Program-made: the position numbers and the translations under genes
Part shown: positions 1 through 5,561 of the stretch, piece after piece
Numbering within the stretch: the stretch's first letter is position 1
Layout: every line of letters begins with the position of its first letter
Notes under the pieces: generated by a model
Databases searched by the model: none
What the model saw: the letters and a program-made list of their open reading frames with translations, nothing else
Told to the model about the DNA's origin: nothing
Assembly (NCBI GenBank): GCA_001796865.1
Contig: MGNQ01000046.1
Span: forward strand, 48,773-56,676
Reading direction: 5' to 3'
Origin: Chloroflexi bacterium RBG_16_56_11
GTDB taxonomy: Bacteria > Chloroflexota > Dehalococcoidia > Dehalococcoidales > RBG-16-60-22
Length of the DNA: 7,904 nucleotides

Positions 1-480
1 CACGCCCAGCTTCCTTGCCGCCAGCAGGAAAATCTGGGGGCTGGGTTTCCCCTCGGCGACCTCGGTGCCCCAGGCGATGGCGTCGAACGTGTCCTGCAGG
101 CCGAGACCCCTCAGTATAATGTCGATGTTTTCCGGCGGCGCTGAGGAAGCGATGGCGTTTTTTATGCCATGCTTTTTGAGCGCCTTTATCAGGTCGATAG
201 CCCCCGGCAGCGCCCGGATATTCCCGGATACCCGCCGCCGGTAGCTGGCCTGTTTCTCATCGGTAATGGCGTCGAGCGACTCTGGTGAAATTTCCCGGCC
301 AAGGACGAACCTGATGATGGTGTCGTGCCTTTGTCCGAAATGGCGCATAAAGTCCTGTTTCGTAAAGGTCGCGCCCCTCTTGCCGAAGACGTCCTGCCAG
401 GCCTGGTAGTGGTATTCTCCCGTGTCGGCGATGACCCCGTCAAGGTCCCAGAGGACTGCTGCGAGTTTGCCTTCAGACAT
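1..480 (-). CDS. HAD-superfamily phosphatase (beta-phosphoglucomutase-like), 3' end outside window
   Basis: Translating the minus strand from ATG at 480 gives 160 residues with no stop before the window edge, so the C-terminus is missing. HAD motif I is WDLDGV (nucleophile Asp12, acid/base Asp14). A helical cap follows, then motif II ASSAP (Ser112) and motif III GKPSPQIF (Lys145). The motif IV acidic pair would lie just beyond base 1. This layout is typical of the beta-PGM/phosphoglycolate-phosphatase group, cytosolic Mg-dependent enzymes acting on small phosphorylated metabolites. The cap does not reveal the substrate to me. The start overlaps the end of the upstream thioesterase gene by 8 bases, with GGGAG about 10 bases before the ATG, so translational coupling in the thiL operon is likely. 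The family call is firm and the substrate unknown. Confidence 0.88.
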   Translation of the reverse strand, partial: MSEGKLAAVLWDLDGVIADTGEYHYQAWQDVFGKRGATFTKQDFMRHFGQRHDTIIRFVLGREISPESLDAITDEKQASYRRRVSGNIRALPGAIDLIKALKKHGIKNAIASSAPPENIDIILRGLGLQDTFDAIAWGTEVAEGKPSPQIFLLAARKLGV

Positions 481-940
481 GTCTCCGGGTCTCCCTGACC
501 CTGTCGGGCTTGCCCGCCTGGTTTTCCGCGATGAACTGCTTGGCGGTGGCTTCAGCGATGACAGTGCCGTCTTTCAGGCAGACCTTGCCTTCGGTCTCGA
601 TGAGCTTCTTGCGGTGCCGGGTCACCCGCGCCGTGACCACCAGGGTTTCCTCGACCCTCACGGGCTGTCTCAACCTGATTTCGATGCTGGCGGTGAGGCA
701 GGTGTTACCCGTGTTGTAGGCGACGTTGCTCATGGCCTCGTCCAGCAGGCACCCCAGGATGCCGCCATGCAGCAATCCCGGCCATCCCTGGTAAGCTTTA
801 TCGGGCGTATACTCGGTCCGCACGGAATCGCCGTCCCGGGTGAAGACCAGCTTGAGGCCGATGGGGTTGTTCTGTCCGCACCCGAAACACAGCCCCTCGT
901 TAAGGTCGGTATTGAGTGTCACTCTGGGTACCGCTACCAT
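473..940 (-). CDS. PaaI-family hot-dog fold thioesterase
   Basis: This is a protein of about 155 residues, normal for a single hot-dog domain. The N-terminal LCFGCGQNNPIGL stretch (Cys pair near residues 18-22) is typical of a PaaI/4HBT subfamily. The central HGGILGCLLDEAM segment (His and two Gly near 58-60, Asp-Glu near 67-68) is the active-site helix motif of acyl-CoA thioesterases. Such proteins act as cytosolic dimers or tetramers hydrolysing acyl- or aryl-CoA; the substrate cannot be read here. I chose ATG at 940, preceded by GGAG with 8 bases spacing. An in-frame TTG one codon upstream (943) is the alternative. It lies 37 bases after thiL and overlaps the HAD gene by 8 bases, so the three are probably one transcript. 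A functional link to thiamine synthesis is not evident. Confidence 0.87.
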   Translation of the reverse strand: MVAVPRVTLNTDLNEGLCFGCGQNNPIGLKLVFTRDGDSVRTEYTPDKAYQGWPGLLHGGILGCLLDEAMSNVAYNTGNTCLTASIEIRLRQPVRVEETLVVTARVTRHRKKLIETEGKVCLKDGTVIAEATAKQFIAENQAGKPDRVRETRRHV

Positions 941-977
941 CAATTCATCTCCGGAAATATCGTTGTTTTTAGACGCG

Positions 978-1973
978 TTAAAAGTGCGCCCACCCCGCCC
1001 GTCCCGTTTTCACGGGCTTGCCCGCGGCGTCGACCACTTCTATATCGCCCGCTATTCTGCCCGTAATCTCCCCGATGATGGTGACCGGGCAGGCAAGCCC
1101 CTTTTGGACTTCTTGAACGATATTTCTTTTACCGGTAAAAAGGAGCTCGTAGTCCTCCCCGCCGGATAAGGCCAGCTCCACGGCCCTTTCCGGGAATGCC
1201 TCCCTGACCGCTTCATGCATCGGCAGCTTATCGGCATCGACGCGGGCGCTTACCCGGCTGGCCTCGCAGATATGCCTCAGGTCGGATAGTAGCCCGTCGC
1301 TGACATCGATGGCCGTGGTTACGCCTTTTTTCACCAGGAACTGTCCTTCGGCGATACGGGGGACGGGATGAAGGAAGGCATTTCTCAGGTACCCGGCGAT
1401 TTCCGGTTTGAACTCCAGCTTTTTTAGGAGCATCTCCAGTCCGGCACCCGCGCTCCCGAGGTAGCCGGTCACCGCGATGACATCGCCCGGGCGCGCCGTG
1501 GAGCGCCGCAGTACCTCCCCGTTCACGTTGCCACCGATAACGGTAATCGTCACCGAGACCTCCCGGGCCGCGCTGATATTCCCGCCGACTATCGCTACGC
1601 CGTACTCCCGAGCAATCTCTATCATCCCCTCGTACAGGGCGGTGATGTCCGCTGTGTCGGTGTCGCCCGGCAGGGCCAGGGCCACCAGGGTGTACTCCGG
1701 TTTGCCGCCCATCGCCGCGATGTCGCTGAGGTTGATGGCCAGCGACTTCCACCCGATTTCTCTACAGGAGGCAGTGTCGGTGGAAAAATGGACGCCCTGA
1801 ACCATCGTGTCGACGGTGGCGAGCTGGATTGAGGAGGCGCAGCGCCAGGCCGCAGCATCGTCGCCGATGCCAATGAGAGGCCGGCCCGGCCCGAGCTTAT
1901 CCACTCCCGAATCGGCTATCATTTTCGCCAGGAGGTCGATAAGCCCGAACTCCCCCAGACCGGACACTTTCAT
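978..1973 (-). CDS. thiL: Thiamine-monophosphate kinase ThiL
   Basis: The protein has 331 residues, the usual ThiL length, and all family signatures in order: GEFGLI at 7-12, GIGDDAA at 35-41 (ATP/Mg-binding acidic pair), DTMVQGVHF at 55-63 (thiamine-P binding), NLSDIAAMGG at 81-90, VGGNIS near 129-134, AIDVSDGLLSDL at 221-232 and SGGEDYELLFT at 270-280. ThiL phosphorylates thiamine monophosphate to the cofactor thiamine diphosphate, using the PurM-like two-domain fold as a cytosolic dimer. The ATG at 1973 fits because GEF normally begins within the first ten residues. No Shine-Dalgarno lies within 15 bases; instead a TGCTATAAT box ends 6 bases before the ATG, suggesting a leaderless message. 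It is the first gene of the run with the thioesterase and HAD phosphatase. No other thiamine gene is in the window. Confidence 0.97.
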   Translation of the reverse strand: MKVSGLGEFGLIDLLAKMIADSGVDKLGPGRPLIGIGDDAAAWRCASSIQLATVDTMVQGVHFSTDTASCREIGWKSLAINLSDIAAMGGKPEYTLVALALPGDTDTADITALYEGMIEIAREYGVAIVGGNISAAREVSVTITVIGGNVNGEVLRRSTARPGDVIAVTGYLGSAGAGLEMLLKKLEFKPEIAGYLRNAFLHPVPRIAEGQFLVKKGVTTAIDVSDGLLSDLRHICEASRVSARVDADKLPMHEAVREAFPERAVELALSGGEDYELLFTGKRNIVQEVQKGLACPVTIIGEITGRIAGDIEVVDAAGKPVKTGRAGWAHF

Positions 1974-1979
1974 AGGAAA

Positions 1980-1988
1980 ATTATAGCA
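1980..1988 (-). promoter_or_regulatory. Extended -10 promoter of thiL, probably leaderless
   Basis: Read on the minus strand, TGC-TATAAT is a perfect -10 hexamer with an extended -10 TGn. Only 6 bases separate it from the thiL ATG at 1973, so initiation about 7 bases downstream would fall on or next to the start codon. No good -35 is seen at 16-18 bases, which extended -10 promoters can tolerate. The purine-rich tract upstream (GGGAGG, GGGGG) is too far from the ATG to serve as a ribosome binding site. Confidence 0.6.
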
Positions 1989-2017
1989 TAACCCCCTTTC
2001 CCTTTCCTCCCGAAACC

Positions 2018-2028
2018 TGCTATATTAT
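2018..2028 (+). promoter_or_regulatory. Extended -10 promoter of the metallophosphoesterase gene, probably leaderless
   Basis: TGC-TATATT at 2018-2026 (or the overlapping TATTAT at 2023-2028) lies 6-8 bases before ATG 2035. The transcript would start at or within a few bases of the ATG, and there is no Shine-Dalgarno in the short gap. It mirrors the thiL box on the other strand; the two -10 cores are about 35 bp apart across a pyrimidine-rich tract. Confidence 0.55.
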
Positions 2029-2034
2029 CCTTGA

Positions 2035-2766
2035 ATGCGCGTCGCTATCATCGCTGATATCCATGCCAACCTGGCCGCCTTCCGCGCCGTCCTCGATGAC
2101 GTCAGGGAGAAGGGCGGCGTCGATGAATACTGGTGCCTCGGCGACGTCGTCGGCTACGGACCGGAGCCGCAGGCCTGTATCCAGCTTCTTAAAGACATCA
2201 AAACCACCTGCATCGTCGGGAACCACGACCTCGGCGCTGTAGGCAAGCTGGACCTGGCCTATTTCAACCCAGCCGCCGCCACCGCCTGCGAGTGGACGTC
2301 CCGGCAGTTGACGGCCGCGGATACGCTTTTTCTGGGAAACCTGCCGAGGACGGTCGAAAAAGGCGATTTTCTCCTGGTGCACGGCAGCCCCGCCGCCCCC
2401 GTCCTGGAATATGTCATCTCCACCAGCGCCGCGCAGAAAAACTTCGAGTTTTTCAAGTCGAGTTTCTGTTTCGTCGGCCACTCTCACCTGCCGCTGGCTT
2501 ATAAAGAGGAAAACAGCCGGGCGGTGCCCGTCCACCTCTCGCCGGATATCGGCCTGGTCCTCCAGCACCACCGTGTGATTGTCAACCCGGGCAGCGTCGG
2601 GCAGCCCCGTGACGGTGACCCAAGGGCCAGCTACGCCATCTACGATAGCGATGGGCACATGTTCCGTTTACACCGCGTCCCGTATGATATCCGCGCCACC
2701 CAGGACAAAATGATGCAGGCTGGCCTCCCGCTGCCATTAATCGCGCGGCTGGAAGTGGGGAAATAG
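2035..2766 (+). CDS. YfcE/Ap4A-phosphatase-like calcineurin-type metallophosphoesterase
   Basis: The protein has 243 residues and the complete set of binuclear-metal ligands: DIHAN (Asp8, His10), LGDVVGYGP (Asp37), VGNHD (Asn63, His64), VHGSP (His116) and GHSHLP (His149, His151). The later segment NPGSVGQPRDGDPRASYAIYD near 184-204 is characteristic of the YfcE/Ap4A-phosphatase-like class of cytosolic phosphodiesterases. Members hydrolyse phosphodiester or phosphomonoester bonds with Mn or other divalent metals; the physiological substrate cannot be assigned from sequence. All ligands are present, so the enzyme should be active. ATG 2035 starts directly on the beta-strand leading to Asp8, as usual for the family. 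It diverges from thiL and converges on the DUF2178-like gene with a 13-base gap, in which I see no clear terminator hairpin. Confidence 0.92.
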   Translation: MRVAIIADIHANLAAFRAVLDDVREKGGVDEYWCLGDVVGYGPEPQACIQLLKDIKTTCIVGNHDLGAVGKLDLAYFNPAAATACEWTSRQLTAADTLFLGNLPRTVEKGDFLLVHGSPAAPVLEYVISTSAAQKNFEFFKSSFCFVGHSHLPLAYKEENSRAVPVHLSPDIGLVLQHHRVIVNPGSVGQPRDGDPRASYAIYDSDGHMFRLHRVPYDIRATQDKMMQAGLPLPLIARLEVGK

Positions 2767-2779
2767 GGACAGGTAGGAA

Positions 2780-3220
2780 TCATAATCGCTTATTGTAGTA
2801 ATAATAGTAGACCGAGCTAAGTACGCTGTTTATTACGATGAGCACCGCTAACACCAGGGAAATATATAATTCCGCATCGAACAATATAAAAACCATTACT
2901 GCCGCAAATATCAGCCACACAAATATATTGTTAGCCTTCGCACCAGCTTTATCCCTAATGATAGTATTTCGCTCGTCGTTTACTTCAATATCCTTTTTAC
3001 GCTGGATTTCAGGGTGCTTTAATCCGATACGATAAACATAGAGCTTGCCGGAAAATAAACTTACCAGAACTGCTCCTAAACCGATACACACGCCGGATAA
3101 GCTCTTCAATTCCTCTCCTTTGAAAATGTTCAATAAGGCTCCGGCAATAATGAGAGCCGCCCCTATAATGATTATGGTAATATACATCCCCTTTTTATTA
3201 TTAATTAGTTTCATTTTCAT
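2780..3220 (-). CDS. Small four-helix membrane protein, DUF2178-like, partner of the XRE regulator
   Basis: The protein has 146 residues and four predicted membrane segments near 13-33, 43-63, 98-115 and 118-138. The cytoplasmic loop between helices 2 and 3 carries NDERN and a KAGAKAN patch (about 81-97); a D/N-E-R motif followed by KAxxKA is what I associate with DUF2178. There is no catalytic motif and no signal peptide beyond the first helix. The start overlaps the end of the XRE gene by 20 bases. A strong GGGGAGG lies 3 bases before ATG 3220 and 9 bases before a second in-frame ATG at 3214, so the true start may be 3214. Base composition is much AT-richer than the flanking housekeeping genes. 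XRE plus small membrane protein pairs of this type are common in Firmicutes and archaea, but the function is unknown. It ends in a run of tyrosines. Confidence 0.8.
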   Translation of the reverse strand: MKMKLINNKKGMYITIIIIGAALIIAGALLNIFKGEELKSLSGVCIGLGAVLVSLFSGKLYVYRIGLKHPEIQRKKDIEVNDERNTIIRDKAGAKANNIFVWLIFAAVMVFILFDAELYISLVLAVLIVINSVLSSVYYYYYNKRL

Positions 3221-3416
3221 TGTCCTCCCCGTATAAAAATAAGTCCTCGATAGTAACGCCGAAAAAGCGGGCGAGCTTGAAAGCCAGCGTTATGGAAGGG
3301 TTGTACCGTCCGCTTTCCAGTGAGCCTATAGTTTGTCTTGACACTTCAAGGTTATCGGCGAGCGTTTCCTGCGTGATGCCGGCTTTCTTCCTCAACTCTT
3401 CGAGACGGTTTTTCAC
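3201..3416 (-). CDS. Small XRE/Cro-family transcriptional repressor
   Basis: A 71-residue protein that is almost entirely one HTH_3 domain. It contains RLEELRKKAGITQETLADNL (4-23), recognition helix region VSRQTIGSLESGRYNPS (25-41), then LAFKLARFFGVTIEDLF (44-60) and an acidic tail. This is the compact YozG-like type of regulator that binds palindromic DNA as a dimer. I chose GTG at 3416 because family members begin with M-K-N-R-L-x-E-L and an AAGG element lies about 10 bases upstream; the open frame extends further 5' without homology-like sequence. The promoter and two similar 20-bp sites upstream suggest negative autoregulation. It overlaps the downstream membrane-protein gene by 20 bases, so the pair forms one operon. 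An effector or sensor role for the membrane partner is inference only. Confidence 0.9.
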   Translation of the reverse strand: MKNRLEELRKKAGITQETLADNLEVSRQTIGSLESGRYNPSITLAFKLARFFGVTIEDLFLYGEDNENETN

Positions 3417-3433
3417 ATCCGTTTTACCTTCGC

Positions 3434-3453
3434 ATGACAAGTAAACTTGCCAT
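3434..3453. promoter_or_regulatory. Putative XRE operator O2 (at transcription start)
   Basis: The core CAAGTAAACTTG (3438-3449) has inverted arms CAAGT/ACTTG around two bases. The whole 20-bp site matches O1 at 17 of 20 positions. It covers about +1 to +12 of the predicted XRE transcript, a position where a bound dimer would block initiation. Binding by the adjacent XRE protein is inferred. Confidence 0.65.
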
Positions 3454-3456
3454 CTA

Positions 3457-3485
3457 ATAATATCATGACGATTTACTGATGTCAA
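3457..3485 (-). promoter_or_regulatory. Near-consensus sigma-70 promoter of the XRE/DUF2178 operon
   Basis: On the minus strand TTGACA (3485-3480), a 17-bp spacer and TATTAT (3462-3457) match the housekeeping sigma consensus at 11 of 12 positions. Transcription would start near 3450, leaving a leader of about 34 bases with AAGG before GTG 3416. Palindromic sites overlap the -35 and the expected start point. Confidence 0.82.
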
Positions 3486-3498
3486 GTATACTTTCCAT
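3479..3498. promoter_or_regulatory. Putative XRE operator O1 (overlapping the -35)
   Basis: The core AAGTATACTT (3484-3493) is a perfect 10-bp palindrome. The 20-bp site repeats O2 in the same orientation, with centres 45 bp apart (a little over four helical turns). It overlaps the -35 of the XRE promoter and ends about 14 bases before the -35 of the divergent SRP RNA promoter, so it could also influence that promoter. Confidence 0.65.
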
Positions 3499-3499
3499 A

Positions 3500-3540
3500 T
3501 TTTTTTTACGCCTTGACAAATCACTCCCCCACCCTCTACT
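3500..3540 (+). promoter_or_regulatory. Promoter of the SRP RNA gene with upstream T-tract
   Basis: TTGACA (3513-3518), a 16-bp spacer and TCTACT (3535-3540) give a perfect -35 and a 4/6 -10, with a predicted start near 3547-3550, exactly where the terminal helix of the RNA begins. A run of eight T (3500-3507) just upstream of the -35 sits where an UP element would, as expected for a highly expressed stable RNA. Confidence 0.65.
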
Positions 3541-3549
3541 CTTTTTACT

Positions 3550-3820
3550 GAGGTCGTGCTAGATGGGGAGCTAGCGGTGCCCTGTACCTGCAATCCGCTA
3601 TAGCAGGGTCGAATCCCCGTTTGAGGCTTGCATCTGGCGGGACTGCCCCGGTTAAGTGGCGTTGAAGGCCGGGTCCTGCGCGGCGGAAGGCTATGAACCC
3701 CGTCAGGTCCGAGAGGAAGCAGCGGTAAATAGTATTTTCCGGGTGCCGCAGGTCCGCCTGGCTGGAGCCGGCTGGCTGGGGTAAGCCGTTGGGTGGGGTC
3801 GAGGGCGGGTGCGCGGCCTC
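3550..3820 (+). ncRNA. ffs: Large bacterial SRP RNA (scRNA, Alu-domain type)
   Basis: This is the RNA core of the signal recognition particle, which binds Ffh and targets nascent membrane and secreted proteins to FtsY. The 5' part (GTGCTAGATGGGGAGCTAGC, then GCAATCCGCTATAGCAGGGT and CGAATCC) closely resembles the Alu domain of Bacillus scRNA, as I remember that sequence. The middle contains GGGTCCTGCG. The S-domain hairpin GTCAGGTCC-GAGA-GGAAGCAGC (3702-3723) is the Ffh-binding helix 8, followed by GTGCCGCAGG (3743-3752). The ends close in a 10-bp helix, GAGGTCGTGC (3550-3559) with GCGCGGCCTC (3811-3820), all pairs Watson-Crick or GU. The length of about 271 nt fits the large bacterial class, not the roughly 110-nt 4.5S type. 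The tetraloop is GAGA, not the usual GGAA. It lies head to head with the XRE operon and 10 bases before ksgA. Confidence 0.95.
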
Positions 3821-3825
3821 TTTTT
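3811..3825 (+). terminator. Possible weak terminator at the SRP RNA 3' end
   Basis: The 3' strand of the SRP terminal helix runs directly into CTCTTTTT. A GC-rich helix followed by a short T-run could act as an intrinsic terminator, or simply mark a processing site. The helix partner is about 260 bases upstream, so it is not a standard local hairpin, and ksgA expression would need read-through or a promoter inside the SRP gene. Confidence 0.3.
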
Positions 3826-3829
3826 CCAC

Positions 3830-4714
3830 ATGGATAAAAGTCAAGCCCCCGCTGACCTGCTCTCCCGGACGAAAAAGCTGCTGCGGAGCTACGACCTCCG
3901 GGCGAGAAAGGGACTCGGCCAGCACTTTCTTATCGACGCTGCCGTGCTCGAGGCCATCGTTGCCGCCGCCGATCTCAACTCCGCCGATACCCTCATCGAG
4001 GTCGGGCCGGGACTCGGTATCCTTACCGCCGAGCTGGCCAGGCGGGCCGGCTGGGTCATCGCTATCGAGCTTGATAATCGACTGGCCGAGGTCCTGGAAA
4101 AGACCCTCCCGGGTGATAATATTGTCGTCCTGAACGAGGATGTTCTCGGCACCGACCCTGCCGTAATACTGCGGGGAAGAGCCCCGGGCTTTCCCCCCGG
4201 CTTGCGCTCCTATAAGGTCGTGGCCAACCTGCCCTATTACATCACGTCGCCGGTCCTCCGCCATTTCCTCGAGGCCGCCGTGAAACCGGAGATGATGGTG
4301 GTCATGGTGCAGAAGGAGGTCGCTGAAGCTATCCTGGCCGGACCGGGCAAGCGGAGTCTCCTCAGCATCGCCGTGCAGTTTTACGGCAAACCCGGCCTGG
4401 TGACGGAAGTCCCCGCGTCTTCGTTTTACCCCGCCCCGGCGGTCGACTCCGCCGTGATACGGATTGACGTGTATCCCGCGCCGCCGGTGCCCGTGACCGA
4501 TGTCGACGGGTTTTTCAGGCTGGTGCGGGCCGGATTTGCCGCGGCGCGCAAGCAGGTGGCCAACTCGCTCTCTCAGGGACTTAAATTGCCCAAGGCCGAA
4601 GCCATGGGATTGCTGGCCGCGGCCGGCATCGAACCCCAGCGGCGGGCCGAGACTTTCACCCTCGAAGAGTGGGCGGCCCTGTGGCGCGCCTGGAGTGGGG
4701 AAAAAGGGAACTAA
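3830..4714 (+). CDS. ksgA: 16S rRNA (adenine1518/1519-N6)-dimethyltransferase KsgA/RsmA
   Basis: KsgA dimethylates two adjacent adenines in the 3'-terminal helix of 16S rRNA during late 30S assembly, using SAM. The 294-residue protein has RKGLGQHFLID at 26-36, SAM-binding IEVGPGLGILT (56-66), acidic IELD at 79-82, catalytic motif IV VANLPYYI (131-138), and FYPAPAVDSAVIRI (199-212), then the C-terminal domain with AARKQVANSL. ATG 3830 is chosen for the usual distance to the GLGQHFL motif. No Shine-Dalgarno precedes it, since the SRP RNA ends 10 bases away. An in-frame GTG at 3809, 3 bases after GAGGG, would add seven residues (MRGLFFH) but lies inside the SRP gene. It is followed by ispE with 1 base between stop and start codons. 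Confidence 0.96.
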   Translation: MDKSQAPADLLSRTKKLLRSYDLRARKGLGQHFLIDAAVLEAIVAAADLNSADTLIEVGPGLGILTAELARRAGWVIAIELDNRLAEVLEKTLPGDNIVVLNEDVLGTDPAVILRGRAPGFPPGLRSYKVVANLPYYITSPVLRHFLEAAVKPEMMVVMVQKEVAEAILAGPGKRSLLSIAVQFYGKPGLVTEVPASSFYPAPAVDSAVIRIDVYPAPPVPVTDVDGFFRLVRAGFAAARKQVANSLSQGLKLPKAEAMGLLAAAGIEPQRRAETFTLEEWAALWRAWSGEKGN

Positions 4715-4715
4715 T

Positions 4716-5561
4716 ATGCTGAAATTCGCTGCCCCGGCCAAGCTCAACCTGACTCTGGAGGTCCTGGGCAAACGCCCGGACGGCTTCCATGAAATCCGCA
4801 GCGTGCTCCAGGCCGTCAGCCTTTGCGATACCCTCTCTTTCGAAAAGAGCGAAAATACTATTGTCACCTGTGACCTGCCGGGATGGTCGGTGGAGGCCAG
4901 CCTGGTTACGAAGGCCGTCGACTTACTACGGGAGACGGCCGGTTTTTCCGGCGGCGTGAACATCCGCGTCGATAAGCATATCCCCTTGATGTCCGGCCTG
5001 GGCGGTGACAGCTCCGATGCCGCCGTCGTCTTGCGCGGCCTCAACGAGCTCGGGGAGCTTGGTCTGACCCGTGGTGAGCTCGTTGACCTCGCCGCGCAGC
5101 TCGGCTCGGACGTAGTTTTCTTTCTCTACGGCGGCACGGCCCTGGCCGAGGGCCGGGGAGATAAAATCACGCCTCTGCCCCCTATTTCCCCGATGTCGGT
5201 TGTCATCGTCGTGCCGGGCATCCCCCGCGAGCCCGGCAAGACCGGCCGGATGTACGCCGCCCTGAATCCGGGCCACTATACTGACGGCAGCATTACTTCC
5301 TCCGTCATCGAAATCATCCGCAGCTCCGGGAAATTCTATCCACGGCTGGTGTTCAATACCTTCGAAAATATCGCTTTCAGGGACTTTACTTTACGGCGCG
5401 TCCACGTCGAGCACCTGCTCAAGCTCGGCGCCGCCGACGTCTACCTGGCCGGTTCCGGCCCGGCCCTGTTCACCATGTTTGAAGAAGAAGAGAAGGCCAG
5501 AGATTTGTTCACCCGCTGTAAGATGCAGGGAATGGAGGCTTACCTGGTCCGCACGCTATGA
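4716..5561 (+). CDS. ispE: 4-diphosphocytidyl-2-C-methyl-D-erythritol kinase IspE
   Basis: IspE is the GHMP-family kinase that phosphorylates the 2-hydroxyl of CDP-methylerythritol in the MEP isoprenoid pathway. In 281 residues it shows APAKLNLTLEV (6-16, catalytic Lys9), RPDGFHEIRSV (20-30), the ATP-binding loop PLMSGLGGDSSDAAV (90-104), GSDVVFFLYGGTALAEGRG (130-148, catalytic Asp132) and the C-terminal LAGSGPALF (244-252). ATG 4716 starts at the family-typical place and has AGGGA six to eight bases upstream, at the end of ksgA. Frames open further upstream overlap ksgA and are not used. The ksgA-ispE neighbourhood is seen in many bacteria, and the present gene implies isoprenoids are made by the MEP route. 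The stop overlaps the next start (ATGA). Confidence 0.96.
   Translation: MLKFAAPAKLNLTLEVLGKRPDGFHEIRSVLQAVSLCDTLSFEKSENTIVTCDLPGWSVEASLVTKAVDLLRETAGFSGGVNIRVDKHIPLMSGLGGDSSDAAVVLRGLNELGELGLTRGELVDLAAQLGSDVVFFLYGGTALAEGRGDKITPLPPISPMSVVIVVPGIPREPGKTGRMYAALNPGHYTDGSITSSVIEIIRSSGKFYPRLVFNTFENIAFRDFTLRRVHVEHLLKLGAADVYLAGSGPALFTMFEEEEKARDLFTRCKMQGMEAYLVRTL

Noticed and set aside
422..1066. Plus-strand open frame of 214 codons opposite the thioesterase
   Set aside because: The minus strand encodes clear HAD and hot-dog motifs here, while the plus-strand translation shows no family features.
1228..1752. Minus-strand 174-codon frame within thiL
   Set aside because: It is a shifted reading of thiL with Arg/Gly-rich composition; the true frame carries all ThiL motifs without interruption, so no frameshift is implied.
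1991..2016. Purine-rich tract on the minus strand as a ribosome binding site for thiL
   Set aside because: The nearest G-run is about 18 bases from the ATG with a -10 box between, too far for Shine-Dalgarno pairing.
3417..3593. N-terminal extension of the XRE protein
   Set aside because: It would run through the operator, the XRE promoter and the SRP RNA promoter; the HTH domain begins right at GTG 3416.
3576..3622. tRNA-like stretch with a T-arm-like GGGTCGAATCCCC
   Set aside because: There is no acceptor stem or anticodon arm around it, and the sequence belongs to the Alu domain of the large SRP RNA, whose 10-bp closing helix and S-domain are present.
3545..5044. Long minus-strand open frame of 499 codons opposite ksgA, ispE and the SRP RNA
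   Set aside because: It has no recognisable motif, low-complexity Gly/Arg/Pro-rich content and lies antisense to three strongly supported genes; it is a GC-rich shadow frame.
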